A DNA stretch of 64,000 bases from Agarophyton chilense (taxonomy: Eukaryota > Rhodophyta > Florideophyceae > Gracilariales > Gracilariaceae). The translations under genes were made by a program, and so were the position numbers. Numbering within the stretch: position 1 is the stretch's first letter; the number at the start of each line of letters is the position of its first letter. Shown here one piece after another: positions 10,438 through 20,535 of the stretch. The DNA lies in contig JARGXX010000080.1 of assembly GCA_030374765.1 (NCBI GenBank), positions 248,001 through 312,000 of the forward strand. Reading direction: 5' to 3'. A model generated the notes under the pieces. That model did not search any database and was not told where the DNA came from. It saw only the letters and a list, made by a program, of their open reading frames with translations.

Positions 10438-12149
10438 TTGGTTGAGGCAGGGGCTTAATAAGGGAGGATTTGCCTCGCGTCGACCCTCTGAGAGTTTTAC
10501 GATGGCGTTTCCGTTTCTTCCTGAGGATAGGACTCCTCTTCGGGGTCGTACGTACGATATACAATGGTGTGGATCTGCGGGGCCTTGATCGGAGTGTCCG
10601 GAGGCGTGACATAGCGTTAGCTTCCAGAGGTCCCTGTGGTTCGTTACTGTGCCCCGTTATACATTCGTTCGGATCTCTGCACCCTGTTATTCTCTTTCCT
10701 GAGGGCTAGGGGTTTTTTTCGTGCGTCCTCAGGTTGATACCTCGTGCAGTCGCAACGTAGGGTCATGGAAAGGCAGAGGAAGGAAGCCCTCGGGGCGCGA
10801 ACAAAAACGCCCTTGCGGGGCGGAAAGGGAGAATACTTGGGCGTGGGTGGTCCAGTGGTCGCTCTAGTTCTGTGGGAGGTATATGATGGGGGCCCAGACG
10901 AAGGAGCGCTGAAGTTGACCGCGAGGACATCTCTCGAGTCGGCATAATGGAGTGATGATTCCATGTCGGATTCCGTGAAGCTAACCAAATGGGCTTGGTT
11001 AGATTTACGCAATGGAGTTGCGTCTCCTCTGCATATGTCAGCATTCCGCTTGGACGTCCTGTAGGTTTTGCCATAACCTTCGGCATCAGTACCGAGCCTT
11101 CGGAAGGATTATTGCGGGTTTTCCGTGGGGTAATTGCGCACATGTGTCCGAATGTCAGGGAGTAATCCCTTGATGAAGAGACGTTTGAGTCGTCCTTCGA
11201 AGAATACGTTTCCACATCGGGAAGCTTTCTTCCGTAGCTCGACTGCGAAAGCCGACTCGGTCATGTTGGAGCTCTGCCTAAAGGAGATCACTTCCTGATG
11301 GGCATTCATTACAACGTCATCCGTGGCGTAAGTTTTTAAGAGGTCATGAACAACCTGAGGGTATGACCTGAAGAGCTCACGGTCTTGAGCATCCACCAGA
11401 TCAGTTGTGCCAGATATCTTCGAAACCACTCGCCCACGCGCCTGTCCTGTAAGGAAGAATTGGAAAAGGTACAGAGCGGCGCCCTCGTGGACAACGCTCT
11501 GATCGCAGGCCGTACGGAACAAACTGAGAAACCTAAGGACAGCAATGGGATCGGAACCCAAGAACTTGTCCGTAATGGTTAGTTGCATCCGTTTGGCCCA
11601 TTTGGCGAATATGCGAGCCACCGAACCAGAATATTTCGCGGACCTGTCGGCCAGCCGGTAATTCCGGTAGTCTAGAACCTTAGGGAAAAGTTATTTGGTT
11701 GTTGTCGGTGGTCTAAGGCCTCGAACAGGAGCCTCATCCACTTCCGAGTCGTTCGTTTCGGTCGAGGCCGATTCGGAATCACTCGTGTCCGAATGGCCTC
11801 TTCTTTTACTCCTTTTGTGCTTCTTTCTACTGCAGTTACTTCTTTTCTTTCCAGCGGAATAGGGACCTAAAGGATCGATCTCTCTATCAGATCCGATGGA
11901 GCCCTGAGGTCTCTGTACCTCATATAATCCGTCGGGTGGGGCAAGCGGTATCTGTTCTAGACGCGGAGCTGCTCTTCTGCTCCTCGCTTGTCCTTCCCTT
12001 GGATTATTCTGATGGGCAACCTGTCTCTTATCTAGACGCGGAGCTTCTCTTTTGCTCCTATATTGTCTCACCATGAGGTTTTCCAGATGGTAATCCCGGC
12101 GAGGGGCGGATGACGCCGCCACTCCTGGGGACTCGGTAGGGGGTTGCAA
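10438..12149 (-). pseudogene. Element C gag (capsid and nucleocapsid)
   Basis: From 12149 down there is an Arg/Pro-rich segment with a duplicated 25-residue unit, a Ser/acidic tract, then a capsid-like region (11621-11109) typical of retrotransposon Gag (AVLRFLSLFR, then HQEVISFRQSSNMTESAF). A damaged zinc-knuckle region (CLSMTLRCDC) lies near 10750. Gag forms the particle that packages element RNA. Frame changes at about 11650 and 11010 break the gene. Confidence 0.78.
11951..12065 (-). repeat. 75-bp partial tandem duplication inside element C gag
   Basis: A block containing TCTAGACGCGGAGCT starts at 11956 and again at 12031, so the period is 75 bp (25 codons, in frame). Both units encode an APRL/R-rich segment. 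Element D has the same duplication at about 57875-57985, so it predates the split of the two copies. Confidence 0.75.
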
Positions 12150-12230
12150 TATGGAAGCCGGATGGTTGAATTGTGGAGTGGTCCTAGGGACCGTGTTGCC
12201 TGACTGGCTGGTGACTGCTCCTTAAACGGC

Positions 12231-12788
12231 CTAAATGAGGGAGTCTAAGAATAGCTCAGAATCCACGACCTTGTGGACGATTCGCGTTACGAGGTAGTTC
12301 TTATGGTCAGCGATCGCCGTGGCGAGTCGATTGTCCACAATGGAATCCACATGGGCTGAGAAGAGCTCACGGAGACGGTGCCAGAGATGGTCTGCAAGTC
12401 CGGCGGGAATATTCTCTCTAATTCCTTCGGTCTTACGGGGCTCTCCTTGTGGTGTTCCTGGCCTAGAGGTGGCCCTGGTGAGGCGTTCTCGTAAACACGC
12501 TGCTACCGTGGGTTCTCGGCAAATTCTTTCAGGGTCGCCCATGGGAGTCAGTACTCCTTGCGGCTGGCTTCTCGTGCCCCTGCAGTCGCTAACATTATCA
12601 ACCTGAGGTTCAGGCGACATCTTCGGTGTTGCAGTGGCAGCTGTTCCTGCCGTTGGAGTCCTAAGGTCGGGTCGGTTGGGTATGTTTCCTGCATCCATAA
12701 TGGCGGTTGCTTCTGTACTTTTGGTCTGTTGGGGAATTAAACCAGAGGTTGAAATCCGGATAATTCTTCGTTCCAGTGGTCCGTTCAA
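12231..12788 (-). pseudogene. Element C leader / N-terminal gag frame
   Basis: The open frame directly inside the primer binding site encodes ~185 codons of polar, Thr/Pro/Arg-rich protein. The first ATG I trust is at MDAGN near 12698. The sequence is collinear with D (58342-58715). It ends at a stop before the Arg-rich gag frame, so it is either an N-terminal piece of Gag cut by a mutation or a separate leader ORF. No domain is recognised. Confidence 0.55.
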
Positions 12789-12801
12789 TTATTCCAAAGG
12801 T

Positions 12802-12819
12802 TTCTAAGTCGGAAGACCA
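12802..12819 (-). other. Element C primer binding site (putative)
   Basis: On the minus strand the 18-mer TGGTCTTCCGACTTAGAA lies three bases inside the LTR. It differs by one base from the site in A, B and D, so both families appear to use the same primer. Confidence 0.7.
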
Positions 12820-12822
12820 AAA

Positions 12823-13267
12823 TGTAACGCAATGATGGGTGGGTCAGCGCACAGGTCTCAACCGGTGGTAGCGTGGTAGAGCGGGTTCTAAGCTTCGAAT
12901 CCTTGACGGCGGCACCCCCAGAGTACTTGGTGCAATGGGCTGGCGTTTACTGCGTAGTCCTACAGGTTGGAGCTACCGTAACGATGGCTTGAAGACCAGA
13001 GGGTGGAACTAATATACCAAAGGGGTTATTTAGTATCCTAACGGTGCCTACCGTACTCTAAGGGAGAAGCGTCACTCGAGCCAAGTAAATAGTACTGGGG
13101 AGGCGCTGAGATCTCCCTGGCACTGTACTGCTAATCTATTACGCTAATTAAAATATATTAATAATCTACATGAGTCCACCTGAGTTCGACTCGTACACGT
13201 GTCACCTCAAAGATCCTTCAGGGCCCAGTAGCTTACAGGGCTCAACCACTATCATCGCTCCTTCACA
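12823..13267 (-). repeat. Element C 5' LTR
   Basis: 445 bp; on the plus strand it runs TGTAACGCAATG ... CTCCTTCACA and matches both LTRs of element D along its length. The inner edge is fixed by the adjacent primer binding site and the outer edge by where the D copies stop matching. Confidence 0.87.
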
Positions 13268-13499
13268 TCTCTCAGCCACAAACCATCCGCACCATACGTG
13301 AGAAACATGGACTTCAAGATTGAAATCCAAATCCCACCCCATACGTCGAAACACAGACCTTAGCCAGCGTCCTGAAAACCATCAGACCATCTCCAGCCCA
13401 AAAACTCCTTCATCTTCCGCAAAACAGTTGGGGAGCTCCGATAACTCGCAGACTGAGCCCGCCTCGACATCGCACATTCTGTTAGTACCTCGCTGCTGC

Positions 13500-14060
13500 T
13501 ATGCATACACCATCACATTTACTTTGGGGTCAACTATGCTATCTTTTAAAGTACTTGCGCAGATCAAAGACACATGCAAACACTACAAATCGCTACCTTT
13601 TGAACAACTTACCTCGTACGCTGAAGCAAGTTTCGCGAATTTCTCTGACAGGAAATTTTACACCGGTATCGTCCACGTCCTTACGCAAAGCCTTATCATG
13701 TGGCATTAGAAAAACAGAGAACAGTGGCCATGTCCACGTGCGAGGCAGAATATCTATCAGCTTCCTCCGCAGCCCAGCAATCCCTGTAGCTTCAACGTCT
13801 CCTTTCTGACATTCAACAAGCTGCAATCACCGCCATCTCTCTCTTCGTCGACAACAAAGCCGCTATCAGGTTGTTAGTCAAACTGCCCCTACCAAACACG
13901 ACAAGTATATTTGATCTCCGCCAATATTTCTTGCACGAACTTGTGAAGAGCCAGCGCATCAATATTGAACACATCTCTAGCGTGTCGATGCTTGGAGATA
14001 TCTTCAAATAACCCCTAAAAGCACAATGATTCCTTTCTCTTCGAACGTCTTTGATCGTCG
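13500..14060 (+). pseudogene. Ty1/copia RNase H relic
   Basis: Three plus-strand frames together spell a copia-type RT tail and RNase H: a LLKYLR-like helix before the domain, then SYAEASFANFSDRK..TG, then KQRTVAMSTCEAEYLSA (catalytic Glu region), then LFVDNKAAIRLL, then INIEHISSVSMLGDIF with the PLKAQ tail. Several stops and shifts show long decay. It lies immediately outside the element C LTR, so C may have inserted into or beside this older element. Confidence 0.8.
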
Positions 14061-16294
14061 TACCTCTACCAGCACCGAATTCCATCAGCATGCCGAAGAC
14101 TTCTAGACCGCACAATCTCCACGCTGATGTACAGTCCGAGCTCTAGCCAGACGGCACACACGAAGCATACGTACAGTCCAGATCAAGATAGTAGCAAGAC
14201 GCTGCCGCCGTTGTTGGTTGTAAAGTGAGACTACTTTCTTTTTCCGATTGTATACAAACATACTGGTGCAGCAGGGTTTTGCTACATAATAAAGGAAAAC
14301 TGAATTTAGATTAACATGCGTCTGAGTTTCATTCACACGACGCATGTTTTGTTGGTGTTGCAAGGAAATAGATGCGCTTTTCATATTTGATGTATGAGAT
14401 CGGATATGGCTGACGAAATGCACCAATTGCTCCCATGTACATTGGCTCAGGTGTTGAGGTGTGATGCTCACTCGAACGGCCGTTGCCATTTGTGCAATGA
14501 GAGGTAATGTGCCGGCGCAGGTCCTGGTAGTACAAACAAAAGTAAAAATTTAGCAGATGCCGTCGAGGCGTGCTGCTAAAACCTTGCTTATTTGTAATTT
14601 AGGCCAGAAAACAAGAATTGTGGGTTGCTACTTAAAAACGGGACGTTCCGAAAGCGGCCGTTATTCCCGAAACAAGGTCAATTTTCCCTTCTTTAAAAAG
14701 GGCTAATAGGGACATCCGCAGAACTGAGGCAGGCTTGAAATGGAAGCGTTTTTGCCGATGTGAATTTTTGAGAATGTGCAGCGAAAATATTGGAATCCAT
14801 GGTGGAGCGGCTGTGCCGGCCTCAGGATGATACGATGGAAGGGACCTGGAGAGTTTCAAGATGGCATGACGAGCTCAGCGCTGTTTTCAGAATGGAAAGG
14901 GGAGAAGGGTTTGAGGGAATGGCGGCTCACGGTTGGCCGGGTAACGTTCATGCAGCACTAAAGTGGCGTCGACTTGCCATGAAAAGGCTGAAACCGATTG
15001 CCCGTCCATAGACCGACGTCGGGGGAAGTGCAACTCTTTCCTGAAGGTTGAATTCAAGAAAGCCATTTCGAACTATGCAAAGTGTAGTTGATTTTTGTTC
15101 ATAAGCGAGTCTCTGGTTCTGTAGGTTTCACCTAGGAGGAATACAACCGGCTGGTAAGATGAATGGTGTGCATTGGCTCGCTGCTACCTGATTGCGGGGA
15201 TTAATTGAATATTGAAAGGAATAACGTCAACGGGTTTGAGTGGTTAGCACGTGACAAGGTGTTTGTAGCGGTAAGCTCTAAAGCCGACTATCTGCAATGG
15301 TGACGTGATGAATCCCACCTGCCCCAAGAATGCGCGTTCACCCCACGTATTAATGAAGAAAAGTATTCTAGAGCATTGCATTTTCAAAGGGTTATACATA
15401 ACTCATATTTCGGGATTACAATGGGCGGTTGTTAACCATGTTCAGATTCCTCGTTTCTACTAAAAGGAAGAAGTGAATTACATTAGTCTAGATACTACAT
15501 AGGCTACAGGTTGTATACTCTGTCAATAACCGCAGAGAAACGTCCCAACATGTGATTTGAACCAGGTTGATGAAAAGCTGATATGTGGAGGGATCAGAGC
15601 CCATAAGGAGAAGAGAACCAGCAATTTAAGCTACCAGCGTCCGATTGTGAGTGTGGGCAAAGACAAATGGCAAGAACTTACAAAGAAATTGTGGAAAACG
15701 AGTAGAAAAAATGCCTTGCCATACTCACAGGGTTGTGAGCCTTATCACTAATACCTGCTTAAGAAACCAAATCCATGTCGCAATTGGTTGCAGTTTCGTA
15801 ACACTGCCGCTTCAAGGGTAACCTTTTCCAGTTTCAAATCATACGTTATTGCCAGCGTTAAACTGTGTCATGTGACAACGCGATGTCAACTTGTGCTGTG
15901 CCTATTGGTAATGGGTATGTCGCTGGGTTTCATCATATCTGTACTTCGCAAGTCACGCAGATACGCTTCGTATCAGGAAACCAGGAAGCCTCAGTGAAAA
16001 GTTGACCGGGTAACGTTTCTGCACGATTACATTGTAGGAAGCCATGAGCCTCAAGTACTCTACGGAACAAAAAAAGAACAGATCTGATAGTTCATCATGA
16101 CTTGAACAACTCAATAATGAGACAGCGGATTCCAGTCGTTAGGACTTGCTCTGCAACACTTCCATGGCGCAAATCCGAAGTACCCATATTGACGCCACCT
16201 GTACCACATGCACGTGGGATTTCGTGGCAAACAATGCGCATTCTACGATGAGTATTCTCCTCCGTACATGACAGTTGGCAACGAAACCCCAGTC
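14061..16294. other. Intergenic stretch without recognisable gene
   Basis: Only short frames without family motifs or a consistent codon pattern occur. The first ~200 bp may be the decayed 3' end of the copia relic before it. I see no RNA gene or clear repeat. Confidence 0.5.
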
Positions 16295-17728
16295 TTACTG
16301 TACCTTGACAGATATGGTTTCGTAGTCACTCTGAAGAGGTACCGGTTCTTCATCGTTTCCATTTTGTCTAGAGTCGCCACCTTCCAAAGGTGTAACGATG
16401 CCTGTTAAATGCCCTGCAGGCATTGTTAGACCTCGAACAAATCTCGGCTCTGTGCGACCCGCTGCAGTTAGACCCTTTTGGTGATGAAAATGAGTTTGTT
16501 CATCGCCATCTGTCGCCTGATGATTCGAAGCATCCACAATGCTCATAGGTGACACCATGTGCATGATTGAATCATCATGTAGGTCTCCTTCGGGTGTTTG
16601 TTCTAAAGAATTCTGTGCGTCATCTTGAGCATGAAGTCTAGCAGCATCCCAAGAATTTTGCGCAAGTTGAGCTGAGACTTGCGCAGGATTGTCTGATGCA
16701 GCCACCTGCTGAAGCACAACTTGGGGCTGTTTCGCGCTGGGAAGACGAGAGGATTGTCTTGACAACTTGCGACGTGTCGCGGGTAGTGGAACTGTCTCAA
16801 CATAGACATCGTCGGCCCAATCATCATCATGATCAGACCAAGTATCAAACGAACTGGATCGAACACGCCGTCTCCGCCGCCGACGGTCCCGTGGGGCATA
16901 TTCTGGCATCGGCTTATTCTGCGCGAGCCAGAATTGGAACAACATTCCGGCAGTCCCAATGAACAAAGCTAGCAATATGTATACCACAAGCCAGGCGTTT
17001 AGATGACCTGCTTCTGCCTCGGCAAGATCATCGGACGTCGGAAAGTGACCTGCAAAATGTCCAACTCCGAACACTGCGGCGGCGCTCCCGGCATATGCAG
17101 TACTAAATATGAGCATCTGTTTTTGAAGACAAATGGCTAACAAGCCGAAAATCAGTCCCAAAACACTCGCGGCGATGATGAACGCCAGTTCCGGATCAGA
17201 CGGATATGCAGAGGCGACAAGAGTAGTCTTAAAACAAGAAGCAAGAATGACTCCAAGCGCAGCACCAACGGCGAACATTCCAAAAGTAAGCGCCTTCAAT
17301 GCTACGAAGCCAAACATCGCGCCGCCTAGTAGCATGGCTGCGATGGATATCCACGCTGCAGCTGGAGTGTCTTCGTGCAATACGGAAGATACTGCTATAA
17401 AACACATACCGCCGCCCGATACAAAGGCAGCAAGAAATAGAACAGGCGTCAGCAGAAAGTATCCAAAGAACGAGATGGAAATGCCAGTCGGTATAGCGAT
17501 TATGCGCAAGGTATCTGAGTAACGGGTCAAAATACCATTTGCTCTCGCAATCGCACTGGCAGTGGCATTGGAAATTGCGGGGGCGATGTTATCGACATCT
17601 TGGAGAGCTCGCTGTGAGTGCAGATGTATTTGCACCGGTTGCTGATAGTAGAGCTCTCTTGAGCTGATTGGCGATGCAACAGAAAGCGTTAGAAGTGTGA
17701 GGAAGAAGGCCAGTTGTATTCCTTGCAT
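16295..17728 (-). CDS. DUF4203 / TMEM198-TM7S3-like multi-pass membrane protein
   Basis: A single-exon gene of 477 codons. I start it at the ATG at 17728 because it opens a clear signal peptide (MQGIQLAFFLTLLTLSVASP); the frame extends nine codons further only to a GTG. After a ~50-residue polar lumenal part come about six hydrophobic helices rich in Gly/Ala, starting GYFLLTPVLFLAAF and ending AWLVVYILLALFIG. This closely spaced helix pattern fits the DUF4203 domain found in TMEM198 and TM7SF3. A basic cluster (DRRRRRRRVR) follows the last helix, then a ~190-residue disordered Gln/Asp/Ser-rich tail, probably cytosolic. The specific role is unknown. It is the most convincing host gene here, and the tRNA-Val gene starts 230 bp from its start codon on the other strand. 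Confidence 0.85.
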   Translation of the reverse strand: MQGIQLAFFLTLLTLSVASPISSRELYYQQPVQIHLHSQRALQDVDNIAPAISNATASAIARANGILTRYSDTLRIIAIPTGISISFFGYFLLTPVLFLAAFVSGGGMCFIAVSSVLHEDTPAAAWISIAAMLLGGAMFGFVALKALTFGMFAVGAALGVILASCFKTTLVASAYPSDPELAFIIAASVLGLIFGLLAICLQKQMLIFSTAYAGSAAAVFGVGHFAGHFPTSDDLAEAEAGHLNAWLVVYILLALFIGTAGMLFQFWLAQNKPMPEYAPRDRRRRRRRVRSSSFDTWSDHDDDWADDVYVETVPLPATRRKLSRQSSRLPSAKQPQVVLQQVAASDNPAQVSAQLAQNSWDAARLHAQDDAQNSLEQTPEGDLHDDSIMHMVSPMSIVDASNHQATDGDEQTHFHHQKGLTAAGRTEPRFVRGLTMPAGHLTGIVTPLEGGDSRQNGNDEEPVPLQSDYETISVKVQ

Positions 17729-17957
17729 GTCAAACGAGGTGTGGCATGGATACACTGAGCCAGATGATGGATGTACGCAGCGCGTTTGCGCAAAGCGGGC
17801 GGCAGTGTGGACGGGAGCGACGCCCAGGCCTCAAAAGCTGTACTTTCCTTCGAGTGCAGTGTCAGCGGAAGGAGAGCTGCGCTGCAACATGCGTTACAGC
17901 GTGAGACTTTGCCATTGGTTCAAAAAATTAAAAAAACCAACTTACTGCCACAAATCA

Positions 17958-18031
17958 GCTCTCGTAGCTCAGTTGGTTAGAGCGCCAGCCTAACATGCTG
18001 GAGGTCAGGAGTTCGAGCCTCCTCGAGAGTA
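17958..18031 (+). tRNA. tRNA-Val (anticodon AAC)
   Basis: 74 nt fold into a full cloverleaf: acceptor GCTCTCG pairs with CGAGAGT (one G-T), D-arm GCTC/GAGC, anticodon stem CCAGC/GCTGG enclosing the loop CTAACAT (anticodon AAC, valine), variable AGGTC, and T-arm AGGAG-TTCGAGC-CTCCT, with discriminator A. No CCA is encoded, as in eukaryotic nuclear tRNA genes, and there is no intron. The D-arm and T-arm provide the Pol III A and B boxes. Confidence 0.97.
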
Positions 18032-18036
18032 TTTTT
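18032..18036 (+). terminator. Pol III terminator of the tRNA-Val gene
   Basis: A run of five T follows the tRNA 3' end directly, the usual RNA polymerase III stop signal. Confidence 0.8.
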
Positions 18037-18662
18037 CTTTGCATCGTGAAAAAGGAGACTTACTACTGTCAACCGTTTTCACCAGAACTTCTTTTATATT
18101 TACCACATCTTTTTATTTGAGCTTCAGTTTTGCACTAGCTAGCCCCCCTTCAACGCATGCATTTGCGTGAATATCATGTCACTCGTCATGAGCTCAGAAA
18201 AAGAACCTGAATTCAAGTGACTCGAGCGCCTCCAAAACTGTTCTTCTTCACGTTCCTGCACGTGGAAATATGCTTCTTTCCGACTCCTTTTACCAATCGG
18301 TTACGTCTGCATATATTTTTGTTTTAAAAGCACAGCGAGACTAGACCGAAATTTAAATGTATCCACACCAGTCTTAGTATTCTCCTCAACAAAGCTTTAT
18401 CTGAGACAATATCCCTTCTCTTCCACAGCTAAAACCTGAATTTCTCAACTCGTCCAGATCTCGAATGCAGATGATACCACATTCGAACGAACAAACAATA
18501 TTCGATTAATTCCATCCAAACCCCCTAATGTAAACACATTGCATTCTCTTTGTGCAATATAGACCAAGAGAGTAACCCCAAAAACCCAGATCCAAGAATA
18601 GCCCTGTTGGAATCACTAGCTAAGGAAGTTCGCCTGCAGGCTTTGACAAACCTCTCAGACTC

Positions 18663-19352
18663 TTACAGTACCACATTCCGTACAAGCTCATGAAGGTCCT
18701 TGACCAGAGAACACTGTCCTTGCCGAGAAACTCCAACAAGGTCGAAAGCTTTCTCAATGCCGCTCTCGAGCTCTGCAATCTGGTGAGAGAGCATATAGTT
18801 CTTTGCCCTCTCTTCGCAGAACCGAACCGCCGAGCTGGTGCGTCCTCCGTTCGAGAGAGCAACTTCCTCCTCCAGCTCTTTGATACGACATTCAAGTTTT
18901 TGTTGTCGTTCTCTGCTTGCATCCAAAAGAGACTTCGTGAAGCTAAGCTCCCGTTCTTCGAGCTCAAAGCGAGACTCGCCCGGTGGTTGTTCTTCCTTAG
19001 CTTCACATTGCTCATCGTAATTATTGTCCGGCTCTGACTCAGCTATTAATTTGTAGACGGCCGGTGCGACAAGGGAGGTGAAAATAGCAAACAGCTCGAC
19101 AAACATGTTGAAGCTCTTGAAAATTCCGTGAGCTGCTGAAGAAGATCTCAATATGCAAGCAGAAAAGGGTGGTAGTAAGAGAGGCAGTACAAAAAAGTAC
19201 GAACGCTTTTGAGACTGAAGAGAAAGCCGTGTGATGAAGTTGGTGACAACAGAAACGATTGAAAATGTTGTGGTCGACGGCAGAGATACATTTCCTGCAG
19301 GCTCGGGTACAGCTTTGCATGCGCTTAAATCCCATTCCGATTGAACACTCAC
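18663..19352 (-). CDS. Hydrophobic plus coiled-coil protein of unknown function, copy 1
   Basis: A ~229-codon open frame. Residues ~50-110 contain two hydrophobic stretches (FFVLPLLLPPFSACIL and FVELFAIFTSLVAP) that may be membrane helices or a hairpin; residues ~135-175 form a strong coiled coil with many Glu/Leu. The order of hydrophobic hairpin then charged coiled coil recalls OPA3-like mitochondrial proteins, but that is a weak resemblance. The 5' end is uncertain: the frame opens at GTG, not ATG, inside CAGGTGAGTG, a good 5' splice-donor sequence, and TTTCTCTTCAG at about 19215 would be a fitting acceptor. The true first exon could therefore lie upstream of 19353. Confidence 0.5.
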   Translation of the reverse strand: MSVQSEWDLSACKAVPEPAGNVSLPSTTTFSIVSVVTNFITRLSLQSQKRSYFFVLPLLLPPFSACILRSSSAAHGIFKSFNMFVELFAIFTSLVAPAVYKLIAESEPDNNYDEQCEAKEEQPPGESRFELEERELSFTKSLLDASRERQQKLECRIKELEEEVALSNGGRTSSAVRFCEERAKNYMLSHQIAELESGIEKAFDLVGVSRQGQCSLVKDLHELVRNVVL

Positions 19353-19968
19353 CTGAGTCCTGGAAAATCAAGCACTCGAATGAAACTTAGAAACTAGGAC
19401 GTAATGTCATTTCTGTGACTCAAACTTGTCCACGCAATTCGAAGACTAAATCAAAGAACAATGCATGACAAATTCAAACGACCAAACACGGAGATTTCTA
19501 AACTTCCACGAATCGACAGTCGACGTCGAGCACTTTGTTTTGGAAAAACAATGCTCGAATACATCCTCTCCGGGAAATCAGCCAAAGTCAAATCTGAACA
19601 TCGAGGTTAGGCTAAAAGAGAGACGACCACATATTTCACTTTTCGTTTCATATTTCACTTTTCGTTTCACGCACTCCACCATCATCAAAACAAAAGCGAC
19701 AGGGTTTCTGTGAATGTTACTTGGATTCTACTCGAGAACAAAGGTAGGAATCATTTCAGATCGTTACCTTGTACGCCTGAAGTATGTACCGCCCAGACTT
19801 CTCACATCAACGAGTGTTTACCGACTTTCTTAAACAATGAGATAAGCTCGACTCTTTTACCTTCAATTCACTTGTTTTGCTTCCCAGAACTACAAAGGAC
19901 GGCGCTAACGCTTTCACACTCTGCAGGCTGTACTAGACATGATGCATGGAGCTTGACGCAAGTTTGGA

Positions 19969-20136
19969 TATCTCTTGAAACTGTCAAAACGCATTTCAAT
20001 CAGATTTGCAGCGCATTTCACAACTCTACTATGGCGTTGAAAGAGCTCGCACAGCATGTACAGCTCATGAAATTATTCGAAGCTGTAAACATCACATTCC
20101 GTTCTTGGCATGTGCTGGAGATCTGTTTGTGTTCTT
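19969..20136. other. Spacer between duplication copy 1 and the 20-kb repeat
   Basis: Unique sequence in this window; no gene recognised. Confidence 0.4.
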
Positions 20137-20535
20137 ATTGCGCTTCAAACTATTTTATCCGGGTGAGGTATACAAAAGGATGTAAAAGGGCCTCCCGACA
20201 AAGATAGTTCGGGTACCGTGTGATAGTACGGATGATACAGCCGAAATTGCTTCAGCAATAGCAAGCGAGCCACTTCTTTTCCAGACCGAAATTGGCTCTG
20301 TCGCAACCAGAGCACTTCGACATGCGGAAGTCTTTTACAGGACATTTTTCGCTTTGTGAATCCCATCGCAAGTTTCATTGAGGAAAACATGCTGCGCTGT
20401 GTCTGCGAAACGAGTGTTTGGTGGGGCAGTGATCTCAAAACTGGTCGATGTACTCTGACAAACGCGCTGCGAAGAGAACTGTTTCAAACAGCCTCGCGAA
20501 TCAACAGAGGAGCTGTTAGAACGAAATTGTCTGAA
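20137..20535 (+). repeat. Direct repeat R, copy 1 (longer form)
   Basis: Starts near CAAACTATTTTATCCGGGTG and matches 21999-22302 in direct orientation with scattered substitutions. It contains ~95 bp (about 20218-20312) missing from copy 2. One plus-strand frame is locally protein-like (SAIASEPLLFQTEIG, RALRHAEVFYRTFF) but is interrupted, so it may be a relic gene. No family is recognised. Confidence 0.75.

Larger units (their letters stand above)
5507..13267 (-). mobile_element. Element C: Ty3/gypsy chromodomain retrotransposon (family 2), 3' end outside window
   Basis: Minus-strand order from 13267 down is 5' LTR, primer binding site, leader/gag, protease, RT, RNase H, integrase, chromodomain, then an antisense accessory frame cut by element A. 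It is collinear with element D (50338-59185), which supplies the missing 3' LTR. Family 2 proteins are clearly diverged from family 1 (A, B). Many stops and frameshifts and a catalytic YLDD to YLGD change indicate a dead copy. Its remaining 3' part should lie to the left of element A. Confidence 0.92.
17958..19968. repeat. Segmental duplication, copy 1
   Basis: Matches 24191-25978 in the same orientation. The last ~840 bp (19133-19968) are nearly identical to copy 2 (three differences seen), 18690-19132 differ at about a dozen sites, and 18036-18690 is only patchily alignable. The right edge is sharp: sequence diverges immediately after GACGCAAGTTT. Copy 1 includes the intact tRNA-Val gene. 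Confidence 0.88.

Noticed and set aside
10644-11012. Overlapping frames read as separate small genes
   Set aside because: They are frame-shifted pieces of element C gag, as the collinear D copy shows.
14103-14489. 128-codon minus-strand frame just beyond the copia RNase H relic
   Set aside because: No domain, unusual composition, and it overlaps what is probably decayed element sequence.
16696-17522. Plus-strand frames opposite the membrane-protein gene
   Set aside because: They are shadows of the strongly coding minus strand, with no motif of their own.
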